Shown one piece after another: positions 8,201 to 15,406 of a DNA stretch of 64,000 bases. The stretch comes from an uncultured bacterium. Lineage in GTDB: Bacteria > Verrucomicrobiota > Lentisphaeria > Victivallales > Victivallaceae. Under the pieces are notes generated by a model. That model had not been told where the DNA came from and did not search any database. It was given only the letters and a program-made list of their open reading frames with translations. Both the position numbers and the translations under genes were made by a program. Position 1 is the first letter of the stretch, and each line of letters starts with the position of its first letter. The stretch lies in assembly GCA_900551245.1 (NCBI GenBank), contig URVC01000015.1:11252-75251 (forward strand), in the 5' to 3' direction.

Positions 8201-10312
8201 AGCGATGCCACATTCGGCAAGCCGTCTTCGACAGTGGAACTGGGTGGCGATATCTATGTCGCCGCCGGAAAAACTCTTTCCATCTCGATGGCGGAACAGC
8301 TCCGTTTTACCGGCGTGGTCAATGTGGCGGAAGGTTCCACATTCCATGTCTATTCTCTGGGCTCCGGTTATGATACCGACAATGCCACGCTGGGTGATGG
8401 CGGTGTCTATGTGGCAACCTTGAATAATGCCGGTGAAGTGCTGGTGCAGAGAGCTGCGAACCTGACCGCCGGCGAGGCGGTTCTGGAGATCAACAACGTT
8501 GCATCGAATACCGGCCGGCTCACTGCTCTGGATTTCGGAGTCCTGCTCCTTTCGCAGACCGCGAGTGATGTCCCCGGCGAAGTTTATGTCCAGGGTGGCC
8601 AGATCTACTATGCCGGAAATGTTCCGGATCTGAGTATCTGGTTCACGATTGCCGCGGACAGTGAAAAGAGCGTCAGCGACTTTGCAGGACAGTATGATTT
8701 TGATACCGGGAACTACGGGTTCCTGATCCTGGGCAAACTGACCGTGGATACTGCGGACGGCGGAATGTTCCTGTATAATGTCCAGGACGGCGGCACGCTG
8801 ACCTTTGCGGTGGACAGCAACGTGACCGAATCGGTTGCCGCGGCGGAAGGCGGAACCATCGAAGTCAATGACGGCATCGAGGTGACCTTCTCCGGAGTGA
8901 CGTCCGGCGACGGCACGATTGATGCCGCGGGGAAAGTCACTTATGCCGGTGTCAACGGCACCGGATTCGGCGGCACCTATGACGGCGGGCTCTCGGTGAC
9001 CGGCGACAATGTGACGTTCCACAACGCTGTTTCTGCGACTGACACGGAGATTTCCGGCGGCGCGGTGTTCAATGCGGCTGTCGCGGTTGCCGATCTGCTG
9101 GTGGGCGGCAATGCGGTGTTCAACAGCACGATGAACGCCACCGGCGCGGTCGGCGGTACCGGTAACGTCACCTTCAACGGTGCCGCCACCGCCGCGGGCG
9201 GTGCGGCGATGGGCGCGGGAAGCCAGGTGACCTACAACGCCGGTTCCGCGCAGGTGATCGACGGGAGCTACGACTCCCTGACGTTGAACGGGGCGCATAC
9301 GATGAACAATGCCACGGTCAACGGCACGGCGGCCATCAACGGCAGTGTCACCAGCTCCGGGACGCTGAACTTCGGCGCGAGCGGCAATGTGGTTGCCGGT
9401 GCCGATGGCGCGATCAACTCCACCGGGCAGGTGGTGTATGCCGGTACGGGCGATGTGGTCTCCGGTTCCTACAACCAGCTGACGATCAGCGGCAGCGATC
9501 AGACCGCCGGAGATGTGACGGTCAATGGTTCGTTGCAGTACACCGGTTCCGGGCTCGATGTGAACGGCGTCTTCACCAACAACGGCACGGTGGAGCTTGA
9601 CGGAAATCCGGCGAACTTCAACAACACTGTGATCAACAACGGTGCGTTTGATGTCGCGGGCGACGCGAACCAGTTCACCGGCGACTTCGTGAACAACAAG
9701 ACGCTCGAGGTCAGCGGCGATGACAATGTCTTCTTCCGCGTGACCAACAACGGCGAATTCACGCTGAGCGGCGATCACAACTTCTTCTCCGCGGTCAGCA
9801 ACCAGCGGAACTTTGCGATCACCGGAGACGGCAACCGGATCGTGTCGTTCACCAACACCGCCATCACCAACATCAATGGCAGCGACAACAGTTTCGGCTC
9901 GATCAACAACACCGGCAACGGCATCATCTACAAAGATGGTCAGATGTGGATGGTTTCCGGCGTCGGCGGCGTCGGCGACGGTTTCCCGGATGAATACAAC
10001 CTCAACTTCTCGTCGCTCGCCATGCTGCTCGGCAATGAGCTGCGTGCGGCGGAACTGCAGGAGCTCTTCCTGGCCGGTGACGACTCTCCGTTCGTCTTCC
10101 GGCGGAGAATCTCCCGCATTCCGGACGGCATCGACGACCTTGCTCTGGCGCTGGAGTCGGAATTCGACGAACTGCAGCTGGAGACGCTGGATGACGTCAC
10201 GGCCTTCGACGCGGCGGACTTCCAGGACGGCGACTACGCCGATATCATGGACTCCGCGGATGTCTTCACCGATACGGTCGATGAGGCGATCGCCGAAATG
10301 GCCGCCGTCTGA
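2231..10312 (+). CDS. Giant LEPR-XLL-like / DUF4347 protein with long beta-helix repeat region (2693 aa), probable surface or secreted adhesin
   Basis: The ATG at 2231 follows a GAGGAGG ribosome site. Regions in order: residues 1-20, a short motif with LEDRVLFDAA, resembling the LEPR-XLL N-terminal signature of giant exported proteins; about 30-190, an extremely acidic Asp/Ala low-complexity stretch; about 193-350, a DUF4347 domain with HIVSHG (His251) and IYGCNVAG (Cys294); about 355-2570, dozens of irregular short repeats rich in Asn, Gly, Thr and Val (NNGTLTL, SGSGKVTSTG types), as in parallel beta-helix adhesins and autotransporter passengers; about 2572-2693, a non-repetitive, very acidic C-terminus. 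There is no ordinary Sec signal, no autotransporter barrel and no RTX nonapeptides. A TolC homologue precedes it and three adaptor genes follow, so these are the likely exporter. The substrate or binding partner is unknown. The gene is a single intact frame; composition shifts in its middle. Confidence 0.85.
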   Translation: MSHLGIFKLEDRVLFDAAGAAEVVEAASNVDNHSQVSESQVQDNEAKDALKNAPPENPADAAVQQQVQQATPENVADLDAAADAIVDGEIVPGDNPVDADAADAADAGDHAAPAVEAHADAADADDISADDDGGDVQAADTADGIDAIQHADLGDDIDDFINLDQDAEQDSDGDSPVALDGGAVAADADAPQRDLVIINSSVQNKEQIVEALGENTDVLYLEAGTDPLDAINDFLDANGDVKYSAIHIVSHGNAGYFVLNGQIIDADAVMSDPASWANIGQHMTADGDIMIYGCNVAGSLDGEMLISNIANLTGADVAASVDDTGARGDWDLEYTVGTIDNPFLDASDYGYTLESYTVTNGGSVTTDGSLEYQLNAAIEAGDTDAEFVLQADSTIYGNWTISSDSAFTFSGADYTITINSDAILQVDGTATFETAVTHNGVIRGGGTVNFSGATAGSGVINTLTTTDAEGNSSISSLSVTYAGSGDVFGGTYKTLTLNNSEARTLAGNVTVQGNTYFNGTLNSFGYDFTSNGALYAQSAGAVIDAGLGDITLSQGVNKDSIDNLQIQSSGTVTYGAGASGISDGSYHDLVFNGSSGTINSGVQVSGEISGTGSLTIAVDLSTAGASIHMTGGIVSYESGIPVLEGTYNNLSFTSEGDWTWSDFFEAGKNYTISNQLSILGNGNILFDVAVADTVTLQSVRVYGNAIYSNAFLTTRNPFSGSYYGNVTIGDGAFEKNLVLTDMELNGAYLDLTNLSTTSTITFAGVSTYQTNFQMRVASGLDTSKVIYASGDNTIFQLYSSADGTSWTQVAYNTLTLEGGTNSVSGTISVTDRLIMGRDASLQVNGGANFSLGNEDATAVMQDSGAYMYWIYGNAEFHVANGANIRGGYYVGPNGNLLLNVSGSQLSGGVQVSGGTVELAGSDTTYNCNVGLSSSGGTLNVTGSNLTFNFHFTNAMGWYDTADVDGYNPFDNRDYIANSDNDGLSGQLGSALTSGNYDGVINIKSDGIINFNGQVVSVGEFNIESGTINFSVAKLVAVAGGAFTILGGEVTFNGNVYISAAFNSPRDTTFTVTDGTVVFNADVQNWVRTYRGGSYKTEDGALISFGDMMTYTVKETEYSGLNLTRNATSSVVFSGGKVSFGGGTTFRNYGVFGTAELLVESGASVKFNEVRNFHAAAYSPYPVTNPGTITWSSAWVAEYGQSSPFVSTIQGVARGGVAANATLTLDSSNLTFSGDVINSGFSGMGRAFLYLEGSNNTFSSTVSNLSGAWLEINGSGNKFDAFTNSGNSFAYVNAQSSFATVTNSSLLYFTDAKATQIDNFTNTSGAVILAGDNAGFKFVESMNIVAGDVTINSALEVPLQSDITLGSNATLTITAVNTLEGDITNNGTLTLAGRGVTLKGDLVNNNIFNLTAVDDASILLTVLEGSITNSKSGVINISQAGLVFNQNHVEGALVNAGKLIIAQQVTFNNLENQATGLLEFTSVVASGTVFEDLTNAGTITITADNVEFRGTTTNTGTLTIAAAAFGSSFQKIDNSGKLYLYGGVSGTTGVDNSGYIQVRSGSETVLSNVVNNSGATIESTAFGSTATMLTLAGTLVNNGILTGTGGIKFTGSTTGSGKVTSTGEIVFAGDSTTGQNVAQTFYQNGSTYTNVTIEGGKVDVNFNLELNQLLMKGGMLNVLEGFTLGVVDYQSIGSGSSGVLDVDGTMVFRQGTSTAPKGFVIYEKVDNAGRIEFGNNISVKFAGETVGNGLLIMNGGTLTYSGSEQYLFNTGNAAITTVLEGGMKYIGYDMTMSLTNNGANMTVVNGVTLTLGKVSGNGAYTIFVQDGATLKVGGNSTGVGAIQNDGLVDITVNAGEAISLENGITNNSEMNIVSNGSLQINGTVTNNADGELNITSGGSVMVGGTVSNGGTLNVAGTVGFSGAVNNSNVLNLNSGNITVGGLLTNSGTVNAYAGALTGVENNATFNVEADGIVLGAFTNNGALNFNTDFGISDATFGKPSSTVELGGDIYVAAGKTLSISMAEQLRFTGVVNVAEGSTFHVYSLGSGYDTDNATLGDGGVYVATLNNAGEVLVQRAANLTAGEAVLEINNVASNTGRLTALDFGVLLLSQTASDVPGEVYVQGGQIYYAGNVPDLSIWFTIAADSEKSVSDFAGQYDFDTGNYGFLILGKLTVDTADGGMFLYNVQDGGTLTFAVDSNVTESVAAAEGGTIEVNDGIEVTFSGVTSGDGTIDAAGKVTYAGVNGTGFGGTYDGGLSVTGDNVTFHNAVSATDTEISGGAVFNAAVAVADLLVGGNAVFNSTMNATGAVGGTGNVTFNGAATAAGGAAMGAGSQVTYNAGSAQVIDGSYDSLTLNGAHTMNNATVNGTAAINGSVTSSGTLNFGASGNVVAGADGAINSTGQVVYAGTGDVVSGSYNQLTISGSDQTAGDVTVNGSLQYTGSGLDVNGVFTNNGTVELDGNPANFNNTVINNGAFDVAGDANQFTGDFVNNKTLEVSGDDNVFFRVTNNGEFTLSGDHNFFSAVSNQRNFAITGDGNRIVSFTNTAITNINGSDNSFGSINNTGNGIIYKDGQMWMVSGVGGVGDGFPDEYNLNFSSLAMLLGNELRAAELQELFLAGDDSPFVFRRRISRIPDGIDDLALALESEFDELQLETLDDVTAFDAADFQDGDYADIMDSADVFTDTVDEAIAEMAAV
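2520..2800 (+). repeat. Low-complexity GCGGATGC-type repeats coding the Asp/Ala-rich segment
   Basis: Inside the giant gene, units such as GCGGATGCGG recur many times and encode runs of Ala-Asp. The segment would be strongly acidic and unstructured between the N-terminal motif and DUF4347. The repetition makes it prone to length change by slippage. Confidence 0.6.
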
Positions 10313-10338
10313 AGCGCGGGAACGGGAGGGCGGAACTC

Positions 10339-11088
10339 TTGAAACGGATGCTCTTGATCCTGCTGTTCGTATGTTCGGTCGTTTCCGCGGCCGAAGCGCG
10401 GACGGTGATGGTTGTGCTCTTCCCTTTCCGGGAAGCGGAGATTGCGGCCAAGGTCGACGGTACGGTTCGGGAGTATAAATTCCGGGTAGGCGAGCAGTTC
10501 AAAGCGGGGGATACGCTGCTCGTCCTCGACGATACGCAGTATCGGATCGAGGCCGAGCGCGCGGCCGCCCTGGCGGAAGATGCGAAGGTGCAGGCGCAGT
10601 TTGCCGAAGAGTCCTATGTCGCTCAGAAAAAACTGTTCGATGAGGAGTTCCAGAGCAAACTTGAACTCAAGCGCCGCGAAACCGAGGTGGCGACGGCGAA
10701 TGCCCGCAAGAAGGTCGCCGACGCGAACCTGGCGGAAAGCCGTCTGCAGCTGAGCTACTGCACTCTCAAAGTTCCCTTTGACGGGAAGATCGAAGCGATT
10801 CTCAGCCGTGAGCACGAGACAATCCGGGCGGGGCAGCCGCTGTTCCGGGTGATCGACGACAGCAAACTGCTCGCCGTGATGAATGTCCCCGTTTCCAAGA
10901 TGCCGGAGGTCGGCGAGAAGATGTGGTTCGGGTTTTCCGACAACCGGATTCAGGTGGAGGGAACGGTATTTGAAGTTTCGCCGCGCGCCGATCACCGGTC
11001 CGGAACGGTCGAGGTGAAGGCGCTGATCGCCAACTCTGACGGCAAACTTTCCGCCGGTTTGACGGGGGTTCTGATTGATGGAAAATGA
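10339..11088 (+). CDS. Periplasmic adaptor (HlyD/RND membrane-fusion family) of the secretion-like locus
   Basis: A 249-residue protein. I choose the TTG at 10339 because GGGAGGG (10324-10330) lies 8 bases upstream; the next ATG (10348) is too far from it. It has a signal peptide (MKRMLLILLFVCSVVSAAEA), then a lipoyl/barrel-sandwich half (AKVDGTVREYKFRVGEQFKAGDTL is the typical hairpin), an Ala/Glu/Lys coiled-coil hairpin at about residues 75-135, the second lipoyl half (YCTLKVPFDGKIEAI), and a short beta-barrel. It has no membrane helix after the signal, so it should be soluble in the periplasm, bridging the TolC-like duct to inner-membrane partners. It starts 26 bases after the giant gene and overlaps the next gene by 11 bases, so translation is probably coupled. 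Confidence 0.85.
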   Translation: MKRMLLILLFVCSVVSAAEARTVMVVLFPFREAEIAAKVDGTVREYKFRVGEQFKAGDTLLVLDDTQYRIEAERAAALAEDAKVQAQFAEESYVAQKKLFDEEFQSKLELKRRETEVATANARKKVADANLAESRLQLSYCTLKVPFDGKIEAILSREHETIRAGQPLFRVIDDSKLLAVMNVPVSKMPEVGEKMWFGFSDNRIQVEGTVFEVSPRADHRSGTVEVKALIANSDGKLSAGLTGVLIDGK

Positions 11089-12457
11089 TCCGAGAAGCGA
11101 GTGGGCCGCCCGGCTGAAAGCCTTCGGGATGATCATCAAACTCGGGAACGACCTCTTCGCCGCTCCCGACTTCAACACCGCCTGCGGTATGGCGGTCAAC
11201 AGCTCCCGGGCGCTGTTGAAATTCAAGACCTCCACGATGCTGGAGCTCTCCGGAGGCAAGGCCCGGATCGTCGCTCAGTATGCTCAGGTGGCGATCAATC
11301 ACAACTCCAATGCGGCGATGCTGCAGACTTCGCTCTGTGAGCATCTGGAGCTGTCGGAGAAGCCGCTGATCCTTTCGACGGCCGATGTGCCGAATCTCAA
11401 TCAGTACGCCGGAATCGCCCTGTCTCAGCTGATCGGCGAGCGTGACCGGATGATGATTGTCATGCTTGCGCCTCCGCCGTTTCTCGGCAGCGTCGATTTC
11501 CGGCTGGTCTGGATGCTGGAATTCGCCGAGGAGATTCCGAAATACGCCATCAATGCCGCGAGCATTCTGGTGCGCAACTATGCGGAAGCGCTCTACTGTC
11601 ACCGCTGCTGCCGGGTTTCCGCCAAGGCGAAGATCCGCAAATGGATGCAGCCGAAGCGGGTGGCGCTTTATGTGCTCGCGATTCTGCTGCTCGCCTTGAT
11701 GTTTGTCCGGGTGCAGGAGTCGGTCAACGCCGAGTTCGAGGTGCGTGCGCCGAAGACGGTCAGCACCTACGCCTGGTTCGACGGACCGATTGCCCGCTGT
11801 TACAAGCAGGATGGCGACCTCGTCAAAGCCGGAGAGCTGATCGCCGAATACGACACCAGCCAGCTGGCGTTCCGGCTGGCCAACGCGGAGAGCCAGGTGC
11901 GGGAGATCGAGAAGGAGTTCGATCTGGAGCGGAGCGCCGCGTTTTCCGACCGGACCCGGCTCGGAAAGGTGCAGCTCATTGAGGCGCGGTTGAACGGGGC
12001 GCGGGTCGCGGTGGATGAGGCGAAATGGTACATGGCCCATTCGAAGCTGACCGCGCCTGCTTCCGGTACGCTGGCGCTGGCCGACGGGCGGGCGGAACTG
12101 CTGACCAACCGGGCGGTTCGCACCGGAGACCGGATTTTCGACATCTACACCGGCGAAGGAGCCGCGGCGGAAATTCTGGTCAATGAGCGGGACAGTTCCA
12201 TTCTGCAGGGACAGCCGGAGGTGACCTTCTTCCTCTATACCCGTCCGGAGATATCGATTCCGGGCAAGGTGCAGGCGATTGCGAACTATCCGGAACTGAC
12301 CGAACAGCGCGTCTACTGCTACAAGGTGCGCGCGACGATGGATGGCGTCAGCAACCTGCGTTACGGCATGCGCGGCATCGCCAAACTGCGCGGCGACCGC
12401 GTCTCGCTCGGGTACTACCTCTTCAAGAACCTGGTCATCTACCTGCGTCGGATCTGA
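11078..12457 (+). CDS. GAF-like domain / single-TM / lipoyl-type adaptor fusion protein
   Basis: A 459-residue protein. The ATG at 11078 has GGGGG at 11064-11068 upstream; a TTG directly before it is a possible alternative. Residues about 1-185 look like a cytoplasmic alpha/beta sensor resembling a GAF domain. One membrane helix follows at about 194-212 (YVLAILLLALMFV). The rest is a periplasmic HlyD-like adaptor with lipoyl halves (IARCYKQDGDLVKAGELIAEYDT and KLTAPASGTLAL) around a coiled coil. A sensor attached to an adaptor in one chain is unusual and suggests that the exporter is gated by a cytoplasmic signal or by substrate docking. Only one base separates its stop from the M50 gene. GAF is my reading of the fold pattern; the adaptor part is firmer. 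Confidence 0.75.
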   Translation: MENDPRSEWAARLKAFGMIIKLGNDLFAAPDFNTACGMAVNSSRALLKFKTSTMLELSGGKARIVAQYAQVAINHNSNAAMLQTSLCEHLELSEKPLILSTADVPNLNQYAGIALSQLIGERDRMMIVMLAPPPFLGSVDFRLVWMLEFAEEIPKYAINAASILVRNYAEALYCHRCCRVSAKAKIRKWMQPKRVALYVLAILLLALMFVRVQESVNAEFEVRAPKTVSTYAWFDGPIARCYKQDGDLVKAGELIAEYDTSQLAFRLANAESQVREIEKEFDLERSAAFSDRTRLGKVQLIEARLNGARVAVDEAKWYMAHSKLTAPASGTLALADGRAELLTNRAVRTGDRIFDIYTGEGAAAEILVNERDSSILQGQPEVTFFLYTRPEISIPGKVQAIANYPELTEQRVYCYKVRATMDGVSNLRYGMRGIAKLRGDRVSLGYYLFKNLVIYLRRI

Positions 12458-12458
12458 T

Positions 12459-14522
12459 ATGAGAACCGGAACACTGCGTCAGGACATCGAACTGATCCGG
12501 CCGGGGGCTCACGGCAACTATCCGATGCTGTTTGATCCGCTTTCGGAGAACTACTACCGCATCGACGCCAATACCGCGCTGATGATCAGCAAGATGGATC
12601 AGAACTACGAAATCGATCGTTTCGTGGAGCGGTTGAACAATGCCGGGCTGACGGTGACGGAAGCGGAGGTGATCGAACTGGTGAATTTCCTCCGGCAGAA
12701 CAACCTGCTCGCTCCGGAATATGGCGAATTCGAGGCGAAGAAGCGCCAGATGGAGAAGGTGCGGAAGGATACCTGGCTGCTGCGGTTTGCGTCGGCCTAT
12801 ATGTTTTTCAAACTGCCGCCGTGGCATCCGGACCGGTTTTTCCGGGTGATCCGCCCCTATGTGCGGTTTCTTGCCGACCGGCGTCTGATTCTGATCGCGA
12901 TGATTCCGGCGGTGATCGGGTATCTGCTGCTCCTCCGGGATTTTTCGACCGTCCGCAGCACATTTCTCGATTCGATCTCGTGGGCGGGGCTGGCAAAATA
13001 CTTTGCCGCCATCGTGGTGATGAAAATCATTCATGAGGCGTCGCATTCGCTGGCCGCGATGCGGTTCAACTGCCGGGTCCGGGCGATCGGCGTAAGTTTC
13101 ATCGTCTTCTATCCGCGGATTTTTACCGACACCACCGACAGCTGGCGGCTACCGCTGCGTCAGCGAATGCTGATCGACAGCGCCGGTATCCTCGGCGAGG
13201 TGATCGTCGGCGGCATCGCCGCGCTGCTCTGGTGCTATCTGCCGCCGGGGGTGTTCAAGTCCACGATGTTCTATATTTTTGCGGTCAGCACGTTGAGTAC
13301 GCTGCTGGTGAACGGGAATCCGCTCATCCGCTACGACGGATACTACATCCTTTGCGATCTTTTGAATATTGACAATCTGATGGGCAGTTCCGCCGCCTGC
13401 CTGAAACAGTACTGGCGTTACTGGTTCTTCGGACTCGGAACCCGGCCGCAGGAGCCGCGCCGGCTGCTGCTGGTGACCTTCGGCATCGCCTCGTTCCTCT
13501 ACCGGATCGTCCTGTACACGTCGATCATCATGGTGATCTATCACAGCTTCATCAAGGTGGTGGCGGTTGTGCTGCTGCTGCTGGAGATTTACACGCTTCT
13601 CTTCTACCCCCTCTACCGGGAGATCAAAACAATCCGCCAGATGTCGAAGCAGGCGGCGGTGCGGGCGAACTGGTACTGGAGCATCCTTTCGCTGGTGATT
13701 CTGCTGATCGTCCTCTTTTTCCCGCTCTCCTGGAACATCATTCTCCCGGGCCAGATCGTTTCGGAGAACAGCGAACTGGTCACGGTGGAGGAGGGCGGCT
13801 TTCTCGCTTCGGAGTGGCCGAAACTGCCGGTGCGGGTGGAGAAGGGCGAGGAGCTGTTTACGCTGATTCAGCCCGGACTTCATTTCAGCATTGAGAAGTT
13901 TCAATGGAGCTGCCGGCTGGACCGGCTTCTGTTCCGGCTGCAACAGCTCGATCGGGAGACCTACAGCGCCAGCCAGGTGACCGAAGAGAAACTGCGCAGC
14001 GACGTCATCGGAATGGATGAGCTGGTCCGCCGGGAAGGAAACCTGATTTGCCGGGCGGCACACTCCGGACTGTTCGTGCCGCGGAAGAGCGACCTCTCCC
14101 CCGGGGCGTTTCTGTCGACCGGGCTGGTGGCCGGCGAGCTGGTGTCCGACGGAAAGATGGTGTACGCCTACGCGAACGACCGGGAAGTGCGCAAGCTCCG
14201 GGTCGGACAGCGGGCGGAGATCATCCTGCCCGACCGGCTCGGTGCGGAACCCGGCCGCATCGCCGCAATCGCCCAGATTCCGGCGAAACTGGGCCATTCG
14301 CCGCTGCTTCAGATCTTCGGCGGGAGCATCCCGGTGTATGCGGACGAGAAGAAGCCGTCGGAATACATCTCACTTCAGGCGCTCTACCGGATTGAGATTC
14401 AGTTTGACGAGCAGCCGGAGACGTTTGCCGGCCGCAGCGCCAAGGTCCGGATTCTGCACAAGGAGATGCTGGGCGGCGAAGTGCTCAAGCTGCTGATCTC
14501 CGCTTTCCGCCGGGAATTCTGA
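12459..14522 (+). CDS. M50 (site-2) membrane metalloprotease fused to a C-terminal lipoyl/HlyD-like adaptor domain
   Basis: A 687-residue polytopic protein of the type often annotated as 'putative peptide zinc metalloprotease' (YydH-like). The N-terminal about 90 residues look like a PqqD-like winged-helix domain (FDPLSENYYRIDANTALMI). Membrane helices then surround the zinc site: HEASH at residues 192-196 fits HExxH, and NPLIRYDG at 287-294 fits the second metal motif of M50 enzymes. After the last helices (near 430-450) comes a periplasmic part of about 240 residues with lipoyl and beta-barrel features (ICRAAHSGLFVP, VRKLRVGQRAEIILPD). The catalytic motifs look complete. As last gene of the tightly packed locus it is the only polytopic inner-membrane component, so it may be the inner-membrane base of the exporter, or may process the giant protein or a peptide. 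Confidence 0.8.
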   Translation: MRTGTLRQDIELIRPGAHGNYPMLFDPLSENYYRIDANTALMISKMDQNYEIDRFVERLNNAGLTVTEAEVIELVNFLRQNNLLAPEYGEFEAKKRQMEKVRKDTWLLRFASAYMFFKLPPWHPDRFFRVIRPYVRFLADRRLILIAMIPAVIGYLLLLRDFSTVRSTFLDSISWAGLAKYFAAIVVMKIIHEASHSLAAMRFNCRVRAIGVSFIVFYPRIFTDTTDSWRLPLRQRMLIDSAGILGEVIVGGIAALLWCYLPPGVFKSTMFYIFAVSTLSTLLVNGNPLIRYDGYYILCDLLNIDNLMGSSAACLKQYWRYWFFGLGTRPQEPRRLLLVTFGIASFLYRIVLYTSIIMVIYHSFIKVVAVVLLLLEIYTLLFYPLYREIKTIRQMSKQAAVRANWYWSILSLVILLIVLFFPLSWNIILPGQIVSENSELVTVEEGGFLASEWPKLPVRVEKGEELFTLIQPGLHFSIEKFQWSCRLDRLLFRLQQLDRETYSASQVTEEKLRSDVIGMDELVRREGNLICRAAHSGLFVPRKSDLSPGAFLSTGLVAGELVSDGKMVYAYANDREVRKLRVGQRAEIILPDRLGAEPGRIAAIAQIPAKLGHSPLLQIFGGSIPVYADEKKPSEYISLQALYRIEIQFDEQPETFAGRSAKVRILHKEMLGGEVLKLLISAFRREF

Positions 14523-14577
14523 CCGGTGAGGAAAATTCTCCCACCGGGAATGGAGACCGCTTTCCCGCCGCTTCGAC

Positions 14578-14605
14578 TTGAAAAAAACGGTCCGGCGGTT
14601 ATATT
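14578..14605 (+). promoter_or_regulatory. Promoter for cbiL: TTGAAA-16-TATATT
   Basis: TTGAAA at 14578-14583 and TATATT at 14600-14605 with 16 bases between, 43 bases before the cbiL ATG. It lies in the 126-base gap after the M50 gene and implies a separate transcript. The leader is too short for a cobalamin riboswitch. Confidence 0.6.
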
Positions 14606-14648
14606 GACCCCCGGCGGGGATCCCCCGCGAAACGAAAGCGGAGAGAGA

Positions 14649-15389
14649 ATGTCACTGGGAAATTTTTACGGAATTGGACTTGGTCCCGGCGATCCGGGAC
14701 TGGTGACGCTTCGTGCGGCGGAGGTGCTGCGTTCGGTGCAGGTGATCTATGCGGCGGCATCTCAACAGAGTTCCCGCAGCGTCTCCGGGCGGATTCTCGA
14801 TGCGTTGCCCGGCCTGACGGCCCGCCGGTGTGAACTTGCCTTTACCATGTCGAACAACTTCGAGGAGCGGCTGGCGAGAATCGACGAACACGCCGAACAG
14901 ATTCTCGCTGTTCTGCAAAGCGGGCAGGATGCCGCTTTCGTCACCATCGGCGACCCGATGACCTACAGCACCTGCGGCTATCTGTTGCGGGCGCTGCTGC
15001 GGCGGGAGCCGGAGCTGCCGCACGAAATCATTCCCGGTGTGAACTCCTGGAGCGCGCTGGCGGCGAAGGAGGCGGTTCCGCTGGTGGAGGATCAGACGAT
15101 GCTGCAGATTGTTCCCGCCGCGATCGCCCCGGGATCCGCGGAACTGGACCGGCTGCTTGCCGCCGATGCCACTACCGTGCTGCTCAAATGTTACCGGACA
15201 CGGGAGGAGTTGCTCCGGCAGCTCTCCGAACGGGGATTTCACGCGGTGTATGGGGCCGGAATCGGGCTGGAGGAGGAGTTCGTTTCGGACGATCCCGACG
15301 CGATTGCGGCCCGCCCCCGGGAATATCTGTCGATGCTGATCGTCCGCAAAGCCGGTGCTGCGGATTGTGATCCCGTCGAAAAACCTTGA
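14649..15389 (+). CDS. cbiL: Precorrin-2 / cobalt-factor II C20-methyltransferase (CbiL/CobI family)
   Basis: A 246-residue SAM-dependent methyltransferase of corrin-ring synthesis, methylating C20 of precorrin-2 or cobalt-factor II. The N-terminus FYGIGLGPGDPGLVTLRA is the family's SAM-binding signature; TIGDPMTYSTCGYLL and HEIIPGVNSWSALA are the second and third conserved blocks. The ATG at 14649 follows GGAGAG and fits the usual family length of 230-250. No other corrin ring-synthesis gene lies in this window, apart from a CobN-like protein 44 kb away that may have another role, so it is isolated. It is followed after 17 bases by a nucleotidyltransferase-like gene. Confidence 0.85.
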   Translation: MSLGNFYGIGLGPGDPGLVTLRAAEVLRSVQVIYAAASQQSSRSVSGRILDALPGLTARRCELAFTMSNNFEERLARIDEHAEQILAVLQSGQDAAFVTIGDPMTYSTCGYLLRALLRREPELPHEIIPGVNSWSALAAKEAVPLVEDQTMLQIVPAAIAPGSAELDRLLAADATTVLLKCYRTREELLRQLSERGFHAVYGAGIGLEEEFVSDDPDAIAARPREYLSMLIVRKAGAADCDPVEKP

Positions 15390-15406
15390 ACTCTCAGGAG
15401 GAACGT

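Noticed and set aside
5909..9778. 1289-codon open frame opposite the giant repeat gene
   Set aside because: It mirrors the repeat codons, is Arg/His/Ile-rich without domains, and lies wholly inside a gene with clear signals on the other strand.
14523..14648. Cobalamin riboswitch before cbiL
   Set aside because: The gap is 126 bases and holds a promoter ending at 14605, leaving under 45 bases of leader; no B12-box-like sequence was seen.
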